64,000 nt of DNA. Source: Curtobacterium sp. MCBA15_012. Lineage in GTDB: Bacteria > Actinomycetota > Actinomycetes > Actinomycetales > Microbacteriaceae. Below, piece after piece: positions 48,124 to 56,864 of the stretch. The position numbers were made by a program, and so were the translations under genes. The DNA is taken from the NCBI RefSeq assembly GCF_001864935.2, contig NZ_CP126267.1:1364001-1428000 (forward strand). Reading direction: 5' to 3'. Position 1 is the stretch's first letter; each line of letters starts with the position of its first letter. The notes beneath the pieces are model-generated. The model was not told the origin of the DNA and made no database searches. It saw nothing but the letters and a program-made list of their open reading frames with translations.

Positions 48124-49725
48124 CTAGGCGGCGGGGCCGGCCGTCAGGGTCACCGTCACGGTCTTCGCCGCACCGGTGGCGTCGGTGTAGCCGACCTGGA
48201 CGCGGTCACCGACGGCGTGGGTGCGGACCGCGGCGGTGAGGGCGTCGCTGCTCGTCACGGCGGTGCCGTCGAGGCTCGTCACCGTGTCGCCCGCGACGAG
48301 ACCGGCAGCGGCCGCGCCGGAGCCCTCGACGGTGCCCGCCACCGCGACGCCCGTCCCCGTGCCCTGCGCCGAGGACACCTCGACGCCGAGGAACGCCGGC
48401 AGGCCGATGGTGACGGTGTCGGACGCCTCGCCGGACAGGATCTGCGAGGCGATCGCCTTGGCGGTCGCGATCGGGATCGCGTAGCCGGTGACGTCGGCCG
48501 AGCCGGAGGACGCGGCCGTGGCCATGCCGACGACCTCGCCCTCGGCGTCGACGACCGGGCCGCCGGAGTCGCCGGGCACGATGTCCGCGGCGACCTCGAT
48601 GAGGCCCTGCAGCGACTCGGTCCCGGTGCCGGACTCGCTCTGCACCTGGATGTCCTGACCGAGTGCGGTCACGGTGCCCTGCGCGGCGACGAGGTCACCG
48701 GTCCCGCCCGCGTTCCCCACGTCGGTCACGGTGTCGCCGGTCCGCGGCTCGCCGTCGTCGTCGAGCGTCACCGTCGACAGGCCGGAGGCGCCCTGCAACC
48801 GGAGCACGGCGACGTCGTGCGTGGCGTCGGTCCCGACCACCTGGGCGGTGTACTGCTTCCCGGTCGTCTCGTCGGTGGCCGTGATGCTCGTCGCGCCCTG
48901 CACGACGTGGTTGTTCGTCAGGACCGTGCCGTCCGCCGTCAGCACCATGCCCGTACCGGCCGCGCGGGACGAGTCGTCGTACCCGACGACGGTGTCGATC
49001 GTGACGACGCCGCGCTGCTGCGCCGCGGTGGCCGGGGTCGCGGCGGACTCGGTGCCGGTCCCGCTGCCGGTGCTGCCACCGGTGCCGGAGCTGCCGCCCG
49101 TGCCGCTCCCGCCCCCGGGGACGGTGAAGCCGTTCGTGCCGGAGCCGCTGCCGGTGCCGGTGCCGGGCAGGGTCGTCGACCCCTGCGACTGGCTCGAGGT
49201 GGTCGTGGTGTGCTGCGAGGACAGGCCGAACGCCGTGCCGCCGGCCGCACCGACGATCGCGAGGGCCGCGACGCCCGAGCCGATCGCCAGGCCGAGGCGG
49301 CGCCTCCGGCCACGCCGGTCCGCGGTGCCGCCCCACGCGGGGGAGGCGTGGTCCGCGCTCGCGGCCGCCGTCGCCCACCCCGCGGACGTGGAGCCCGCGG
49401 CCGTGCCGGGCGTCGTGGTCCCGGAGCCGGCCGTACCGGGCCCGCCGACGCCGCCGAGCGCCGTGCTCCCGACGAGGAAGGGACCGCGGCCGTCCGACGC
49501 GTAGGCGTAGGGGCCGGAGCCGTCCTGGCCGTACAGCCACGGGCCGCTGCCGTCGAACGCGTACGCCGCGCGGAGCGAGGCCCGGTCGGCGTGCGGCGCC
49601 TCCGGTCCGGACCACGGTCCGCGTGCCGCACCGGGGGCCGGCTGTGCGGTCGCGGAGCGGTCGGCGTCGTGCTGACCGAGGCCGTGCTGGTCGTCGGCCG
49701 GTGCGGGGTTCGTGGTCTCGTTCAT
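48124..49725 (-). CDS. Membrane-anchored HtrA/DegP-type serine protease with PDZ domain
   Basis: The 533-residue protein has a cytoplasmic N-terminus, a single helix (residues ~144-168) and a Gly/Ser/Thr linker. A trypsin-like domain follows with the triad His273 (LTNNHVV), Asp304 (THDVAVLRL) and Ser387 (PGDSGGP), then a PDZ domain (about residues 435-530). It acts outside the membrane in protein quality control or signalling. Three decapeptides in a row (D-G-S/R-G-P-x-x-x-x-x at residues 58-87) are unusual. The ATG (MNETTNPAPAD) has GGAGAGCACCG upstream; the long cytoplasmic tail is shared by actinobacterial HtrA. Confidence 0.9.
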   Translation of the reverse strand: MNETTNPAPADDQHGLGQHDADRSATAQPAPGAARGPWSGPEAPHADRASLRAAYAFDGSGPWLYGQDGSGPYAYASDGRGPFLVGSTALGGVGGPGTAGSGTTTPGTAAGSTSAGWATAAASADHASPAWGGTADRRGRRRRLGLAIGSGVAALAIVGAAGGTAFGLSSQHTTTTSSQSQGSTTLPGTGTGSGSGTNGFTVPGGGSGTGGSSGTGGSTGSGTGTESAATPATAAQQRGVVTIDTVVGYDDSSRAAGTGMVLTADGTVLTNNHVVQGATSITATDETTGKQYTAQVVGTDATHDVAVLRLQGASGLSTVTLDDDGEPRTGDTVTDVGNAGGTGDLVAAQGTVTALGQDIQVQSESGTGTESLQGLIEVAADIVPGDSGGPVVDAEGEVVGMATAASSGSADVTGYAIPIATAKAIASQILSGEASDTVTIGLPAFLGVEVSSAQGTGTGVAVAGTVEGSGAAAAGLVAGDTVTSLDGTAVTSSDALTAAVRTHAVGDRVQVGYTDATGAAKTVTVTLTAGPAA

Positions 49726-49987
49726 CGGTGCTCTCCGGTGGTCCGTCGCCGACCCGGGGCTCGCGCCGCCGGTGTCGATCCGTCCTCGACGACCCGGGCG
49801 GGTGTCGATGGAGCAAGTACAGGAGCCGAACCCATGACGACCCTATGAGCGAGCCACGTGTGACCTCCGCGCTCGCCACGAGGAGGCCGCACGCGGCGAC
49901 GACCGTGCGGGCACCTCGTCCCCGGCCGTCGTCGTCCGTGCCCGCGCGGTCGGGGGACCCGCCCCACCGGTCCGGCTCGGCGGCCGC

Positions 49988-49999
49988 GGTTAGGCTGAC
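49988..49999. promoter_or_regulatory. DtxR/IdeR-like site before fecCD
   Basis: GGTTAGGCTGAC matches the core GTTAGSCTAAC of the iron box with one change (A to G) and lies 10 bases upstream of the first permease start. TAGGCT inside it is also a -10-like hexamer, so repressor and polymerase would overlap. Confidence 0.5.
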
Positions 50000-50009
50000 G
50001 ACACCGCCC

Positions 50010-51062
50010 ATGCGCACGTCCTCCTCCCGAACCCCCGCACGCCGCCCGCGATCCGCACCGGCGTCGCGCAGCCGTCTCGTCCTCGCCACCGTGCTCGCCG
50101 TGGTCGTGCTGCTGGTCGCCGTCGCACTGTCGGTCGCCCTCGGGTCCCGTCCGATCCCGCTCGGGACCGTGGTCGACACCCTGCTGCACCCCGGCAGGCA
50201 GGACGAGGTCGGGCTGATCGTCCTCGGCAACCGCGTCCCCCGCACCGTCGTCGGGCTGCTCGCCGGTGCCGCGCTCGGGGTCGCCGGCGCCGTCATGCAG
50301 GGCGTCACGCGGAACCCGCTCGCCGACCCCAGCGTGCTCGGCATCAACGCCGGTGCAGCACTCGCCGTCGTCGTCGGCATCGCGGTCCTCGGGATCAGCG
50401 GGACCGCCGCCTACCTGCCCTTCGCGTTCGTCGGCGCCGGGCTCGCCGCGCTGCTCGTCTACGGCGTGGCCGCGGTCGCCCGCAGAGGCCTGTCGCCCGT
50501 GGGCCTCGCGCTCGCCGGGGCCGTCGTCGCGGCCGCCCTGTCCTCGGTCACCACCGCGGTGCTCGTGACGAGCCAGAGCCTGCTCGACCAGCTGCGGTTC
50601 TGGCAGGTCGGGGCGCTCGCGGGCAAGGACCTCGGGACCGCCGGGGTGATCGCCGTGCCGGTGCTCGTCGGACTCGTCGTCGCCGCCGCACTCGGGCGCT
50701 CGTTGAACACCCTCGCGCTCGGCGACGAGCTCGCGGCGTCGCTCGGACAGCGTGTGGTGCTCGTCCGCGTCGTCGGCGGCGTCGTGACGGTCCTGCTGGC
50801 GGGGTCGGCGGTCGCCGCCGCGGGGCCGATCGCGTTCGTCGGCCTCGCCGTGCCGCACGCCGTCCGTCGGCTGAGCGGATCCGACCAGCGCTGGACGATC
50901 CTCCTGTCCGCCCTGGTCGCGCCCGCGCTCCTGCTCGTCGCCGACGTCGTGGGCCGTCTCGTGGCGTACCCGGGGGAGCTGCAGGTCGGCATCGTGACCG
51001 CGCTCATCGGTGCCCCGGTGTTCATCTGGCTCGTGCGCGCCCGGGTGGTGACCGGCCTGTGA
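50010..51062 (+). CDS. FecCD-family iron-siderophore ABC permease, subunit 1
   Basis: The 350-residue membrane protein has ten predicted helices and the FecCD signatures IPLGTVVDTLL, RVPRTVVGLLAGAALGVAGAVMQGVTRNPLADPSVLGINAGAALAVV and GPIAFVGLAVPHAVRRLSG (the ATPase-coupling loop). It pairs with the next gene to form the transmembrane channel. The N-terminal ~25 residues are Arg-rich and cytoplasmic. The stop overlaps the GTG of subunit 2. Neither the ATPase nor a substrate-binding protein is in the window, so they must be encoded elsewhere. Confidence 0.92.
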   Translation: MRTSSSRTPARRPRSAPASRSRLVLATVLAVVVLLVAVALSVALGSRPIPLGTVVDTLLHPGRQDEVGLIVLGNRVPRTVVGLLAGAALGVAGAVMQGVTRNPLADPSVLGINAGAALAVVVGIAVLGISGTAAYLPFAFVGAGLAALLVYGVAAVARRGLSPVGLALAGAVVAAALSSVTTAVLVTSQSLLDQLRFWQVGALAGKDLGTAGVIAVPVLVGLVVAAALGRSLNTLALGDELAASLGQRVVLVRVVGGVVTVLLAGSAVAAAGPIAFVGLAVPHAVRRLSGSDQRWTILLSALVAPALLLVADVVGRLVAYPGELQVGIVTALIGAPVFIWLVRARVVTGL

Positions 51063-52039
51063 CCGCCGTCCGTCGCGAGGTCGCCGTCCTCGGCGGGGTC
51101 CTCCTGCTCCTCGTGGCCCTCGTGCTCGTCGGTCTCGGCGTCGGGGAGATCCCGCTGTCCCCGCTCCAGGTCGCCGGAGCGCTCGTCGGGCACGGCGACA
51201 CCGTGTCGGACTTCGTCGTCGGGCAGCTCCGCGGGCCCCGGGTCGCCGGTGCGGTCCTCGTCGGCGCGGCGCTCGGCGTCGCGGGCGGCATCGTGCAGAG
51301 CGTCGTGCGGAACCCGATCGCGAGCCCCGACGTCATCGGGGTGACGTCCGGGGCGAGCGCCGCCGGGCTGACCGCGATCGTGCTGTTCGGTGCGAGCGGC
51401 GGCACCCTGTTCGCGGCCGTCGTGGTCGGGGCCGTGCTCGTCGCGGTCGTCATCGCCGCGCTGTCCTGGCGGCGGGGGATCACCGGCAACCGGGTGGTCC
51501 TCGTCGGCATCGGCGTCGCCGCGGTCTGCCTGAGCGTCACCGGCTGGCTCCTCACCTCCGGGTCCGTGCAGCAGGCCGGGACCGCGCTCCTCTGGCTCTC
51601 GGGTAGCCTCAACGCCGTCGACCGGACGCTCGTCGGCGTGCTCGCGGTCACGGTGGTCGTCCTGCTCACGGCGGCCCTGCTGCAGTCCCCCCGGCTCACG
51701 GTGCTCGCGCTCGGGGACGACGTCGCCGCCGCGCTCGGACTGCGGCCGGACCGCGCGAAGGTGCTCCTCCTGCTCACCGCCGTGTGCCTGACCGCGGGGG
51801 CGGTCGCGACCGCGGGGCCGGTGTCCTTCGTCGCGCTCATGGCCGCGCCGATCGCCCGACGGCTCGTCGGCAACGGTCGGGTCGCCCTCGGGCCGATCGC
51901 GGCCGTCGGCGCCGTGGTCACGCTCGCGAGCGACCTCGTGGCGCAGTTCGCGATCCCGGGGAACGCGCTGCCCGTGGGCGTCGTGACCGGGGTCGTCGGC
52001 GCGCCGTACCTGCTCTGGTTGCTCGCGCGGGGGCGCTGA
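51059..52039 (+). CDS. FecCD-family iron-siderophore ABC permease, subunit 2
   Basis: This 326-residue second half of the permease contains LRGPRVAGAVLVGAALGVAGGIVQSVVRNPIASPDVIGVTSGASAAGLTAIV and GPVSFVALMAAPIARRLVGNGRVALGP, the FecCD consensus and coupling loop. GTG overlaps the upstream TGA by four bases, indicating coupled translation and equimolar subunits. Similarity between the two subunits is moderate, typical for the heterodimeric FecC/FecD type. Confidence 0.92.
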   Translation: MTAVRREVAVLGGVLLLLVALVLVGLGVGEIPLSPLQVAGALVGHGDTVSDFVVGQLRGPRVAGAVLVGAALGVAGGIVQSVVRNPIASPDVIGVTSGASAAGLTAIVLFGASGGTLFAAVVVGAVLVAVVIAALSWRRGITGNRVVLVGIGVAAVCLSVTGWLLTSGSVQQAGTALLWLSGSLNAVDRTLVGVLAVTVVVLLTAALLQSPRLTVLALGDDVAAALGLRPDRAKVLLLLTAVCLTAGAVATAGPVSFVALMAAPIARRLVGNGRVALGPIAAVGAVVTLASDLVAQFAIPGNALPVGVVTGVVGAPYLLWLLARGR

Positions 52040-52206
52040 CCGACCGGTCGGAGCGGCCGGGTACCTGTCCGTCGTCGGTGTGCGGGGCGGGCATCTTCGA
52101 TGCGTTCCCTGGGCGTCGGCTGTCGCTTTCTCCACAGCCTCGTTCGGGGCTCCCGCACGGTCACCGGTTTCCGATACGCTGGGGCGCCAAGAGGAGGAGG
52201 TCCACG

Positions 52207-52686
52207 ATGCCAGATCCAGTGGTCCCGCAGCACGGCGGTCAGAAGACCCCGGAGCAGCGGCTGGTCGACACCACCCTGACCTTCAGCATGGACATGGGGG
52301 CGGCACTCACCCCCGAGTCCGGGGTGTCGGTCGAGGAACGCGACGCGATCAACGCGTTGCCCTCCGGCTCCGCCCTGCTGGTGGTCCGACGCGGTCCGAA
52401 CGTGGGCGCGCGGTTCCTCCTCGACTCCGACGTCACGACGGTCGGTCGGCACCCCGACGCCGACATCTTCCTCGACGACGTCACGGTGTCCCGCAAGCAC
52501 GCCGAGTTCCTCCGCCAGGGCACCGCCTTCAGCGTCAAGGACAACGGCTCGCTCAACGGCACGTACTTCGACGGCGTCCGGATCGACGAAGCGCTGCTCA
52601 CCGACGGGGCCGAGGTCCAGGTCGGCAAGTTCCGCCTCACGTTCTACGCATCACGGGTCGACCTGGCGCGCCTGGCGAACGCGTAG
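52207..52686 (+). CDS. garA: FHA-domain protein, GarA/OdhI-like
   Basis: The 159-residue protein has a C-terminal FHA domain (VGRHPDADIFLDDVTVSRKHAEF and NGSLNGTYFDGVRI: phosphothreonine-binding Arg, Ser, His and Asn). An N-terminal tail contains VDTTLTFSMDMG, where Thr22/Thr23 correspond to the kinase-phosphorylated ETT motif of GarA/OdhI. The family inhibits 2-oxoglutarate dehydrogenase and glutamate dehydrogenase until phosphorylated by PknB-type kinases. AGGAGG lies six bases before the ATG. TACGCT (52175-52180) is its -10. The stop overlaps the start of the MerR-type gene. Confidence 0.9.
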   Translation: MPDPVVPQHGGQKTPEQRLVDTTLTFSMDMGAALTPESGVSVEERDAINALPSGSALLVVRRGPNVGARFLLDSDVTTVGRHPDADIFLDDVTVSRKHAEFLRQGTAFSVKDNGSLNGTYFDGVRIDEALLTDGAEVQVGKFRLTFYASRVDLARLANA

Positions 52687-53390
52687 TGGCCGGGCGGTCC
52701 GCCGCGGCCCTCACCGGTGCCGCGGTCCCGGACCTGCTCACCATCGGGCAGGTCCTCGCTCGTCTCAAGCCCGAGTTCCCCGACCTGTCGAGCTCGAAGC
52801 TGCGCTTCCTCGAGGAGCGCGAGCTGGTCACTCCCGTGCGCACGGCGAGCGGGTACCGCAAGTTCTCGGCGGCCGACGTCGACCGGCTGCGGATCGTCCT
52901 CGGGCTGCAGCGTGACCACTACCTGCCGCTCAAGGTCATCAAGGACTACCTGGCCGACCTCGACGCCGGGCGCGATCCGGTGTTGCCGGGCGGGGGAGAC
53001 GCACCGAAGCCCTCGATCCTGGGCCGCGAGCGTCGGTACACCCGTGACGAGACCGTCCGTGCCGCCGGGGCGTCGCCGATGCTGCTCTCCGACGCCGTCT
53101 CCGCGTCGCTGCTACCCGCGGCCGACACCTACACGGACGACGCCGTCGCGGTGCTCAAGGCGCTCGTCGACCTCCAGCGCACCGGGATCGAACCGCGCCA
53201 CCTGCGCAGCATGCGCGGCGTCGCGGAGCGCGAGGTCGGGCTCATCGAGTCGGCGCTCATGCCGGTCTCCCGCCGCGGGGACGCCACGTCGCGCGCCAAG
53301 GCGACCGAGATGGCCCGCGAGATCGCCGCCCAGCTCGAGGTGATCCGGTCGAGTCTCATCCGGTCGGCCATCGGTCGTCTCGACGCATGA
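52686..53390 (+). CDS. ftsR: MerR-type regulator FtsR
   Basis: The 234-residue protein begins with a MerR-type winged helix (LLTIGQVLARLKPEFPDLSSSKLRFLEERELVTPVRTASGYRKFSAADVDRLRIVLGLQRDHYLPLKVIKDYLADLD) and has a helical effector part (TYTDDAVAVLKALVDLQRTGIEPRHLRSM). Adjacent to the FHA protein in the same order as Corynebacterium odhI-ftsR, it is the FtsR regulator of cell-division gene expression. The GTG overlaps the TAG of garA (TAGTG), so translation is coupled. The C-terminal end is Ser/Arg-rich. Confidence 0.88.
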   Translation: MAGRSAAALTGAAVPDLLTIGQVLARLKPEFPDLSSSKLRFLEERELVTPVRTASGYRKFSAADVDRLRIVLGLQRDHYLPLKVIKDYLADLDAGRDPVLPGGGDAPKPSILGRERRYTRDETVRAAGASPMLLSDAVSASLLPAADTYTDDAVAVLKALVDLQRTGIEPRHLRSMRGVAEREVGLIESALMPVSRRGDATSRAKATEMAREIAAQLEVIRSSLIRSAIGRLDA

Positions 53391-53589
53391 GCAGCAGATC
53401 CGCGCCGGTCGTGACTGCTCCCGCCCCTGTCGGCGGTCGGCGGTCGGGGCGTATCCTCGACACGCCGGACGCGCCGAGCCGGATGTGCCGCGTGCGGAGC
53501 ACCCGAGTCGCTACCGTGGACCCCGGAACAACTCTCAACCCGTCGTTGAACCTTCGGGTGGGAGCTCGAACGTCGTGGAAGGCATGCAC

Positions 53590-54150
53590 ATGAGTGGGAC
53601 TGACACCCCCGGTACCGAGTCCGACATGACTCGGTACGACCTCGGTCTGCTCTTCACCGACGGTCTCCCCGAGCACGACGAGCAGAACGGCTACCGCGGC
53701 ACCGTCGCCGCCCGAGCCGCCGGCATCTCGTACCGCCAGCTCGACTACTGGGCCCGGACCGAGCTCGTGCAGCCCACCATCCGCGGTGCCGCGGGGTCGG
53801 GTTCGCAGCGGCTCTACGGGTTCCGCGACATCCTCGTCCTCAAGCTCGTCAAGCGACTGCTCGACACCGGCATCTCGCTCCAGCAGATCCGCACCGCCGT
53901 GAACCAGCTCCGTGAGTCCGGCGTCTCCGACCTGGCCCAGACGACGCTCATGTCCGACGGCGCCTCGGTGTACCTGTGCACGTCGGACGACGAGGTCATC
54001 GACCTGGTCTCGCGCGGGCAGGGCGTGTTCGGCATCGCCGTCGGCAAGGTCCTGCGCGAGGTCGAGAGCTCGCTCGTCGAGCTCGACGCGACCCCGGCTG
54101 CCGACCCCGACGACGAGCTCGCCGCCCGCCGGGCATCGCGCGCTTCCTGA
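53590..54150 (+). CDS. MerR-family regulator (Rv1828/HspR-like type)
   Basis: The 186-residue protein has ISYRQLDYWARTELVQPTIRGAAGSGSQRLYGFRDILVLKLVKRLLDTGISLQQIRTAVNQL, the MerR DNA-binding domain, followed by a small helical C-terminal domain (YLCTSDDEVIDLVSRGQGVFGIAVG) like that of Rv1828 from the same genomic order in mycobacteria. GGAAGG precedes the ATG by seven bases; a second ATG two codons earlier is less well spaced. Upstream CTCAACCCGTCGTTGAACC contains an inverted TCAAC..GTTGA, a candidate autoregulatory site. Confidence 0.85.
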   Translation: MSGTDTPGTESDMTRYDLGLLFTDGLPEHDEQNGYRGTVAARAAGISYRQLDYWARTELVQPTIRGAAGSGSQRLYGFRDILVLKLVKRLLDTGISLQQIRTAVNQLRESGVSDLAQTTLMSDGASVYLCTSDDEVIDLVSRGQGVFGIAVGKVLREVESSLVELDATPAADPDDELAARRASRAS

Positions 54151-54217
54151 TCCGACCGGGTCACCCGCGCCGCGCCCGTCCGCGAGTGCCACGTCCGGTC
54201 CGTTACGCCCGAAGCGC

Positions 54218-54338
54218 GCACGTTCCTGAGCGCCATACTTGTCACCCTCGACGCACGCACGTTCCTGAGCGGGCCACATCCGTCACCCTGAACGCACGCA
54301 CGTTCCTGAGCGCGCCACATCCGTCACCCTGGACGTGC
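54218..54338. repeat. 39-41 bp tandem repeat, three copies
   Basis: GCACGTTCCTGAGCG starts at 54218, 54257 and 54298 and is followed in each by a diverged ..CCATA/CACATCCGTCACCCT stretch. It fills part of a 920-base gap (54151-55070) after the MerR gene. Confidence 0.85.
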
Positions 54339-54445
54339 GCACGCGCCGGATTCCGCGCGCTCAACGGAACCCGTGCGGCGCGTCCTGCTCGCTCGACGGC
54401 GTTGGCAGTACGCGGTCGGGATCGGGGTCCAGGACCTTGGGGGCC

Positions 54446-54508
54446 GGATCAGTGAGTGACGCCGCCCGGGCGAGCTGGATCAGCCAGTGACGCCGCCCGG
54501 GCGAGCCG
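54446..54508. repeat. 31-bp near-identical tandem pair
   Basis: GGATCAGTGAGTGACGCCGC (54446) repeats as GGATCAGCCAGTGACGCCGC at 54477, followed by CCGGGCGAGC in both. GGGCGATCGAGGCG repeats follow to about 54565. Confidence 0.8.
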
Positions 54509-54643
54509 GAACGCGACCCGGGCGATCGAGGCGTCCCGGTGGTGAGCCGGGCGATCGAGGCGACCCGGTTGCGAGCCGAGCACCCGCGGTCGTGACCCGC
54601 CGTCGCAACGGAGGTCGTGCCTCCCGGACGCACCGTCGAGCGC

Positions 54644-55010
54644 GAGCGAGCAGGACGTGCCGCGTGCGCGTCGTCGCGTGGGCGGTCGACGTCGCTGCCG
54701 GGCCGCGAGCGTGACAGGAACGGCCCGTTCGGCTGAGGGCCGCCCCGCCCGTCGTCTGCCGTCGGGAAGGAGCGAGCGAGCGAGGGCGAGCGAGCAGGAC
54801 GTGCCGCGTGCGCGTCGTCGTGTGGGCGGTGCACGTCGCTGCCGGACCGCGAGCGTGACAGGAACGGCTCGTTCAGCTGGGCCCCGCCCGTCGTCCGCCG
54901 TCGGGCACGAGCGAGCACGACGTGCCGTGTGCGTGTCGTGCCGCGGGCGCGGTACGTCGCCCGCGGGCCGCGAGCGTGACGGAAGATGCCCGCTCGGCGC
55001 TGTCGACCGA
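54644..55010. repeat. Three degenerate ~120-145 bp repeats
   Basis: GAGCGAGCAGGACGTGCCGC begins at 54644 and 54788, and a changed form GAGCGAGCACGACGTGCCGT at 54909; each contains GGGCCGCGAGCGTGAC or GGACCGCGAGCGTGAC and is followed by GCCCGTCGTC. Similarity falls with distance. The frames across them are shadow reading frames; no gene is seen between the MerR gene and parA. Confidence 0.75.
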
Positions 55011-55070
55011 CGCCGACCGGCAAGCCGGCCAGACGACCGCAGGACGGCCGACAGGCCGCCCCCGCGCGCC

Positions 55071-55910
55071 CTACGCCGTGACGGCCCCCGCGGCAGCCCC
55101 GGCCCCGCCACCGTCGGCGTAGGGACCGATCTTGCCCGTGCGCATGATGCGCTCGAGCAGCTGGTCGAAGTTCCGCGCCATCTCCTGCGCCGACTCGCCG
55201 GGCCAGACGTGCAGCGGCTTCGCGGCACCCTGCGCCTGCTGCAGCGACGTGCGCTCCGGCAGCTGCGGGGAGAGCACGAGCGGCCCGAACATGTCGCGCA
55301 GCTCCTTGATGCGGAACTGGTGCTCGAGCGACTGCACGCGGGCACGGTTCACGATGATGCCGAGCGGCTGCAGGCGGGGGGAGAGACCGCGGCGGATCTC
55401 CTCGATCGCGCGGAGGGCACGGTCGGCGGCGGCAACGGAGAACAGGCCCGGCTCGGTGACGACGGTCACGCGGTCGGACGCGGCCCACGCGGTGCGCGTG
55501 AGGGCGTTGAGCGACGGCGCGCAGTCGATGAGGACGAGCTCGTAGTCCTGCTCGACGTTGGCGAGTGCCTCCTCGAGCTTCCAGATGTCGCGGATCGACG
55601 GGTGCGGCCCGTCGAAGTTGATCGCCGAGGGGGAGCCCACGAGGACGTCGACCTTGCCCTGCGAGCCCTTCGTCCACCCCGACGGTGCGATCGCCTGACG
55701 GACGATCTTCTCCTTCGGGTTCTCGAGGACGTCGGCGACGTTGAGGTGGCCGGAGATGTCGATGTCGAGGCCGGTCGAGACGTCGGACTGCGGGTCGAGG
55801 TCCACCACCAGCGTGCGCAGTCCCCTGGCGAACGCGGCCGAAGTCAGGCCGAGCGTCACCGTCGTCTTGCCGACACCACCCTTGAGGGAGCTCACGCTGA
55901 GTACATGCAC
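55071..55910 (-). CDS. ParA-family ATPase
   Basis: The 279-residue protein starts MHVLSVSSLKGGVGKTTVTLGLTSAAF, the deviant Walker A motif (K-G-G-V-G-K-T-T) with Lys10 as signature lysine. It also has LVVDLDPQSDVSTGLD (Walker A') and LVLIDCAPSL (Walker B). Such ParA/Soj-like proteins position chromosomes or other cargos on the nucleoid. The GTG used here lies eight bases after TAACGT (a -10), suggesting a leaderless mRNA; a GTG seven codons upstream is also possible. It shares a ~30-base promoter region with the divergent small gene before def. No ParB or parS is seen. Confidence 0.85.
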   Translation of the reverse strand: MHVLSVSSLKGGVGKTTVTLGLTSAAFARGLRTLVVDLDPQSDVSTGLDIDISGHLNVADVLENPKEKIVRQAIAPSGWTKGSQGKVDVLVGSPSAINFDGPHPSIRDIWKLEEALANVEQDYELVLIDCAPSLNALTRTAWAASDRVTVVTEPGLFSVAAADRALRAIEEIRRGLSPRLQPLGIIVNRARVQSLEHQFRIKELRDMFGPLVLSPQLPERTSLQQAQGAAKPLHVWPGESAQEMARNFDQLLERIMRTGKIGPYADGGGAGAAAGAVTA

Positions 55911-55938
55911 GGTGAGCCACGTTACCGCCACTAGGGTT

Positions 55939-56196
55939 GTGACACCTCAACCCGCGCTGGGAGGGTCGTCGAGTCCAGCAGGTTCCCCGTCGCGCGACGG
56001 AGGGCGGATCGCCGTCCCGGCCGCCGTCCGGCAGGGTCTGCACCGGGTCCCGACGGCCACCGACGGACCGGTCCGTCCGGGCGTGGTCGAGGTGAAGGAA
56101 CACGCGGCCGCCGACCGGTACCGACGGCCGTCCCGCGACCCCGACGGTGCCGTGCGCGCCCGTCGACGACCTCCTGGTGGTGCTGCAGCAACGTGA
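55939..56196 (+). CDS. Hypothetical 85-residue protein, overlaps def
   Basis: A short frame begins [30 protein letters not shown] and ends [10 protein letters not shown]. It has no recognised domain; the centre ([25 protein letters not shown]) is charged. It is divergent from parA, and its TGA overlaps the GTG of def (GTGA), a common coupling signal, which is the main reason for calling it a gene. The start GTG lies very close to TAGGGT, so transcription start and translation start do not fit well; a later start is possible. Confidence 0.45.
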   Translation: MTPQPALGGSSSPAGSPSRDGGRIAVPAAVRQGLHRVPTATDGPVRPGVVEVKEHAAADRYRRPSRDPDGAVRARRRPPGGAAAT

Positions 56197-56696
56197 CCGT
56201 CCGTCCCATCCGCCTGTTCGGTGATCCCGTCCTCCGTTCGCCCGCCGACCCGATCGCGCCGGCCGCGCTCGGCTCGCAGGGCATCCGCGACCTCGTCCAG
56301 GACCTCCTCGACACCGTGCGCGAGCCCGGTCGGGCCGGTGTCGCGGCGCCGCAGATCGGCGTCGGGCTCCGGGCGTTCTCGTACAACGTCGACGGCGTGG
56401 TGGGGTACGTCCTGAACCCCGAGGTGGTCGCAGTCTCCGGCGAGCCCGAGCTGATGGACGAGGGCTGCCTGTCGGTGCCCGGCCTCGCCTACCCGACCCG
56501 GCGCCACCCGCACGCCCGCGTGGAGGGCGTCGACGTCGACGGCCAGCCGGTCGTGCTCGAGGGCGACGGCCTCATGGCGGAGGCGCTGCAGCACGAGGTC
56601 GACCACCTCGACGGCACGGTCTACGTGATGACGCTCGACCCCGAGCTCCGACGGCAGGCGCTGCGGGACATCCGGTCGCAGGACTGGTTCCACTGA
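56193..56696 (+). CDS. def: Peptide deformylase
   Basis: The 167-residue metalloenzyme removes the N-formyl group from nascent proteins. It has all three motifs: GVAAPQIG (motif 1, with Ala-Ala-Pro in place of Leu-Ala-Ala), EGCLSVPG with metal ligand Cys, and QHEVDHLDG with the two His ligands and catalytic Glu. The two substitutions in motif 1 are typical of actinobacterial Def. The GTG overlaps the stop of the preceding small gene. Confidence 0.95.
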   Translation: MTVRPIRLFGDPVLRSPADPIAPAALGSQGIRDLVQDLLDTVREPGRAGVAAPQIGVGLRAFSYNVDGVVGYVLNPEVVAVSGEPELMDEGCLSVPGLAYPTRRHPHARVEGVDVDGQPVVLEGDGLMAEALQHEVDHLDGTVYVMTLDPELRRQALRDIRSQDWFH

Positions 56697-56864
56697 CCGC
56701 GTGCCGGTGACCCGGCGGAGCCGAGGGCGCACCGACACCGCACGTTCGCGTGCGGGGAACCGTGACACCCCTTCGCGGGATTGCCACGGGGGGCCCGACG
56801 CGAGGTACGGTGTCCGCGTCGGCACCCACCGACGCGTCACCCCACCCCCATCAGGACACCCCGC

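Noticed and set aside
55071..55960. Replication origin or partition locus near parA
   Set aside because: No parB, no parS-like 16-bp palindrome and no cluster of DnaA boxes could be seen.
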